Positions 13,796-15,720 of a stretch of DNA of 15,720 nucleotides are shown here, in pieces. A model generated the notes under the pieces. The model ran no database searches, was not told the origin of the DNA, and saw only the letters and a list, made by a program, of their open reading frames with translations. The first letter of the stretch is position 1. The number at the start of each line of letters is the position of its first letter. The position numbers and the translations under genes were made by a program. Source of the stretch: Candidatus Nitrosopolaris rasttigaisensis (GTDB taxonomy: Archaea > Thermoproteota > Nitrososphaeria > Nitrososphaerales > Nitrososphaeraceae); the NCBI GenBank assembly GCA_933226995.1, contig CAKOFP010000105.1, positions 1 through 15,720 of the forward strand, in the 5' to 3' direction.

Positions 13796-15667
13796 TTGGA
13801 ACATTTCGACGTTGCCATAGTAGGAGGCGGCACAGCGGGCTTTAGTGCACTTCAACAATTGTCAAATCTAGGCAAGCAGGCAATTTTGATTGAGGCTGGG
13901 AAAACGCCGGGGTCGAAGAATGTTTCTGGGGGAATTCTTTATTCCAAGACGCCGAAAAATGGCAGAGTATATAATGTGGAGGACGTATTCGGACAAGAAT
14001 TTGTGACGCAAGCCCCACTTGAAAGGCTCATCACAAAATACATTCTTCACGCTACTTCAAATGACAAGGTTTTCTCTATCGATCTCACGCCGGCTCACGA
14101 ATATCAGTCAAACTTCGCGTATTCTGTCTTATTAACTAAATTAATTCCCTGGTTTGCAAAGCAAGCAGGAGAAAATGCAGAAAGACAAGGCGGTGGGATC
14201 GTAAGCGGTGTGCACGTTCGCGGGGTCAGTTGGAACGGCGATAAGACTATAGTTGAAACTGATGAACTTGAACCGTTCGAAGTAAAGGCGATAATTGCTG
14301 CAGATGGAGTTAATTCCGAGCTTGCTGACCTATCCAGGGCAAGACCCAAATTCACACCCGAGGAGCTGTATCAGGGGGTAAAGGTCGTAGTAAAGCTTCC
14401 AGAAGATATCCTTCAAGAAAGGTTCGATATAAAACCTAATGAAGGTGCTGCTCATCTTTTTGCAGGCGATGTTACGCTAGATCATATAGGCGGCGGATTT
14501 TTGTATACCAACCATGACACGCTCTCCTTGGGAGCTGTCTATCATTACGACTCACTAATGGAAAATCCTGTCGAGCCGTATGCTCTTGTGGATAGGTTAT
14601 TGAAGAACCCACTTATCAGCGAATTTGTAAAAGACGAAGTCGCAATTAAAGAAGATATCGACAAGAGTCTTGCCACACAGGAACAATTAAGAGCTCGATT
14701 TGCTGTAAGTAAGCTACTAAAGAATTGGGGCGATCTACGTGATCAGTATTACTCTCGATTAGGAAGGGCAAGACTTATTGAAAATGGAAGATACAAATCT
14801 GAAGAAGAGATCAAAGCCAGGCTCGATAGTATTCGTAACGAATTAGTCGGTCGGTACAAAACAAAATTCGTCAATGACTATGTGGAGTTAGAATATAGTG
14901 CGAAGCTTGTGCCGGACGGCAAGCGATGCAGAATGAAAAAACCATATCGCAAGAATATTCTTTTTGTGGGGGATGCTGCCGGTCGCGGTATATTTGTCGG
15001 TCCTAGGATAGAAGGTCTTAATGTTGGAATCGACGATGCGGTAAGAGCGGCTAACAGCATCGCCCGATCCATAGATAGAAACAATTTCGCAGAGGAATAC
15101 ATGGGTGAATTTTATACCAAGTCCATCGAAGACAGCCCATATACACGCGACATGAAGGAGATCGATAAAGATTATTTGAAGCTCTTCTTGGATGCAGCTA
15201 AGGTCGTACCGATGGATATTGTAAAAGCTAGGTACGGCATAATCTTCAAATTAATGTCAAGTGGCATGTTGCGTGGTCTTGCTGTCGGCTTTGCCAATAT
15301 ACTTGGTTATGACCGTCTTTTGCCGATGGTTGAAACCCGGGAGACCTACGTGCAGGTGCCCATAGAGCTAGCTGAGAAATTAGGAACTCATACGGCTTCG
15401 ACCTATAGCTGCACTATTCCTACGATAGCCCAGCGTATTGCAAAATTAAGGTACAATGATGATACTCTTTCTCACATTAGGATTTTGGACAAAAAAAGCG
15501 CTTTTATGAGAAAGATGGTGGTGCTTTGCCCCACGAAGTGCTATAGCATAGAACAGGAGGAAGTGATGCTTCAGCATGAGGGATGTATAGAGTGCGGTAG
15601 CTGCGCCAAAGAAACTGACTGGAAGCATCCTAGGGGTGAGAAGGGGATTGAATTTAGGTACGGGTAG
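13796..15667 (+). CDS. fixCX: ETF:quinone oxidoreductase-like FixC-FixX fusion
   Basis: This protein should take electrons from EtfAB and pass them via FAD and an iron-sulfur cluster to the quinone pool at the membrane. From TTG at 13796 (623 residues), the FAD-binding motif VAIVGGGTAGFSALQQL begins at residue 6 and directly follows the start, as in FixC; GDAAG at 392-396 closes the FAD site. The C-terminus is a FixX-type ferredoxin with LCPTKC (Cys578, Cys582) and GCIECGSCA (Cys597, 600, 603), then DWKHPRGEKGIEF. Total length is close to mammalian ETF-QO, but a charged helical segment sits at about 298-362, before the quinone/FAD region. No clear transmembrane helix is visible, so binding would be monotopic. 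An ATG frame from 13697 is rejected because it overlaps etfA by 97 nt with no family similarity. Confidence 0.9.
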   Translation: MEHFDVAIVGGGTAGFSALQQLSNLGKQAILIEAGKTPGSKNVSGGILYSKTPKNGRVYNVEDVFGQEFVTQAPLERLITKYILHATSNDKVFSIDLTPAHEYQSNFAYSVLLTKLIPWFAKQAGENAERQGGGIVSGVHVRGVSWNGDKTIVETDELEPFEVKAIIAADGVNSELADLSRARPKFTPEELYQGVKVVVKLPEDILQERFDIKPNEGAAHLFAGDVTLDHIGGGFLYTNHDTLSLGAVYHYDSLMENPVEPYALVDRLLKNPLISEFVKDEVAIKEDIDKSLATQEQLRARFAVSKLLKNWGDLRDQYYSRLGRARLIENGRYKSEEEIKARLDSIRNELVGRYKTKFVNDYVELEYSAKLVPDGKRCRMKKPYRKNILFVGDAAGRGIFVGPRIEGLNVGIDDAVRAANSIARSIDRNNFAEEYMGEFYTKSIEDSPYTRDMKEIDKDYLKLFLDAAKVVPMDIVKARYGIIFKLMSSGMLRGLAVGFANILGYDRLLPMVETRETYVQVPIELAEKLGTHTASTYSCTIPTIAQRIAKLRYNDDTLSHIRILDKKSAFMRKMVVLCPTKCYSIEQEEVMLQHEGCIECGSCAKETDWKHPRGEKGIEFRYG

Positions 15668-15720
15668 ACTTCAAGTCGGGGAGCGAGAATCAGTTTACGG
15701 ATCTGTATGGTAATCATTAC
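15668..15720. other. Right-edge sequence after fixCX
   Basis: Fifty-three bases follow the fixCX stop. No hairpin, T-run or clear promoter is seen. An ATG at 15707 could open a plus-strand gene, but only a few codons are visible and there is nothing to support it. Confidence 0.3.

Noticed and set aside
13532..13858. 108-codon minus-strand reading frame opposite etfA/fixCX
   Set aside because: It is antisense to highly conserved ETF motifs and its translation (Cys/Ser/Ile-rich) looks like a shadow.
1..15720. Search for CRISPR arrays, defence genes, transposases and prophage genes
   Set aside because: No regularly spaced repeats, transposase or integrase motifs, or toxin-antitoxin pairs were seen; the genes are metabolic and repair functions.

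Overview
The window looks like archaeal chromosome, most likely from Nitrososphaerota (Thaumarchaeota), probably a soil-type Nitrososphaerales relative. This is inferred from the gene mix and was not tested by any search. The supporting signs are a cobalamin pathway with a cbiX-type chelatase, bacterial-type uvrABC genes, archaeal TATA-like boxes about 25-30 nt upstream of several starts, frequent TTG starts, and AT-leaning base composition (about 40% GC by eye). Genes are tightly packed. No tRNA, rRNA, CRISPR array, insertion sequence or prophage gene was seen.

Left part (1-3842): the window opens inside a cobalamin-pathway gene, a two-lobed CbiX-type chelatase whose 5' end is off the window. 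It overlaps cbiC (precorrin-8X methylmutase). Two small single genes follow: a two-CBS-domain protein and an SRPBCC (START-like) ligand-binding protein. Convergent to these, on the minus strand, lies cbiA (cobyrinate a,c-diamide synthase). Three genes of the corrin pathway therefore sit within 4 kb, split over two strands.

Middle (3933-10550, minus strand): a compact nucleotide excision repair operon in the order uvrB-uvrA-uvrC. There are 7 nt between uvrB and uvrA, and uvrC starts at or inside the end of uvrA. The start of uvrC is the main puzzle of the window. The only ATG near its 5' end removes the GVY half of the GIY-YIG nuclease motif, and the open frame upstream contains no ATG, GTG or TTG. 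A GC-rich hairpin covers the same place. UvrC also ends directly after its RNase H-like nuclease domain, without the usual helix-hairpin-helix pair.

Right part (10672-15667, plus strand): divergent from uvrB is a stand-alone HD hydrolase resembling the (p)ppGpp hydrolase domain of SpoT/MESH1. A 222-nt spacer follows, holding three TAGTAA/TTACTA boxes that can form two competing hairpins. Then comes an electron-transfer operon: etfB (fixA), etfA (fixB) and a fused fixC-fixX protein that resembles ETF:quinone oxidoreductase. This set should collect electrons from flavin dehydrogenases and deliver them to quinone; its dehydrogenase partners are not in the window.

No wholly novel multi-gene system is evident. 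The most interesting points are the uvrC start anomaly, the orphan SpoT-like hydrolase, the fused archaeal ETF module and the competing hairpins before it.
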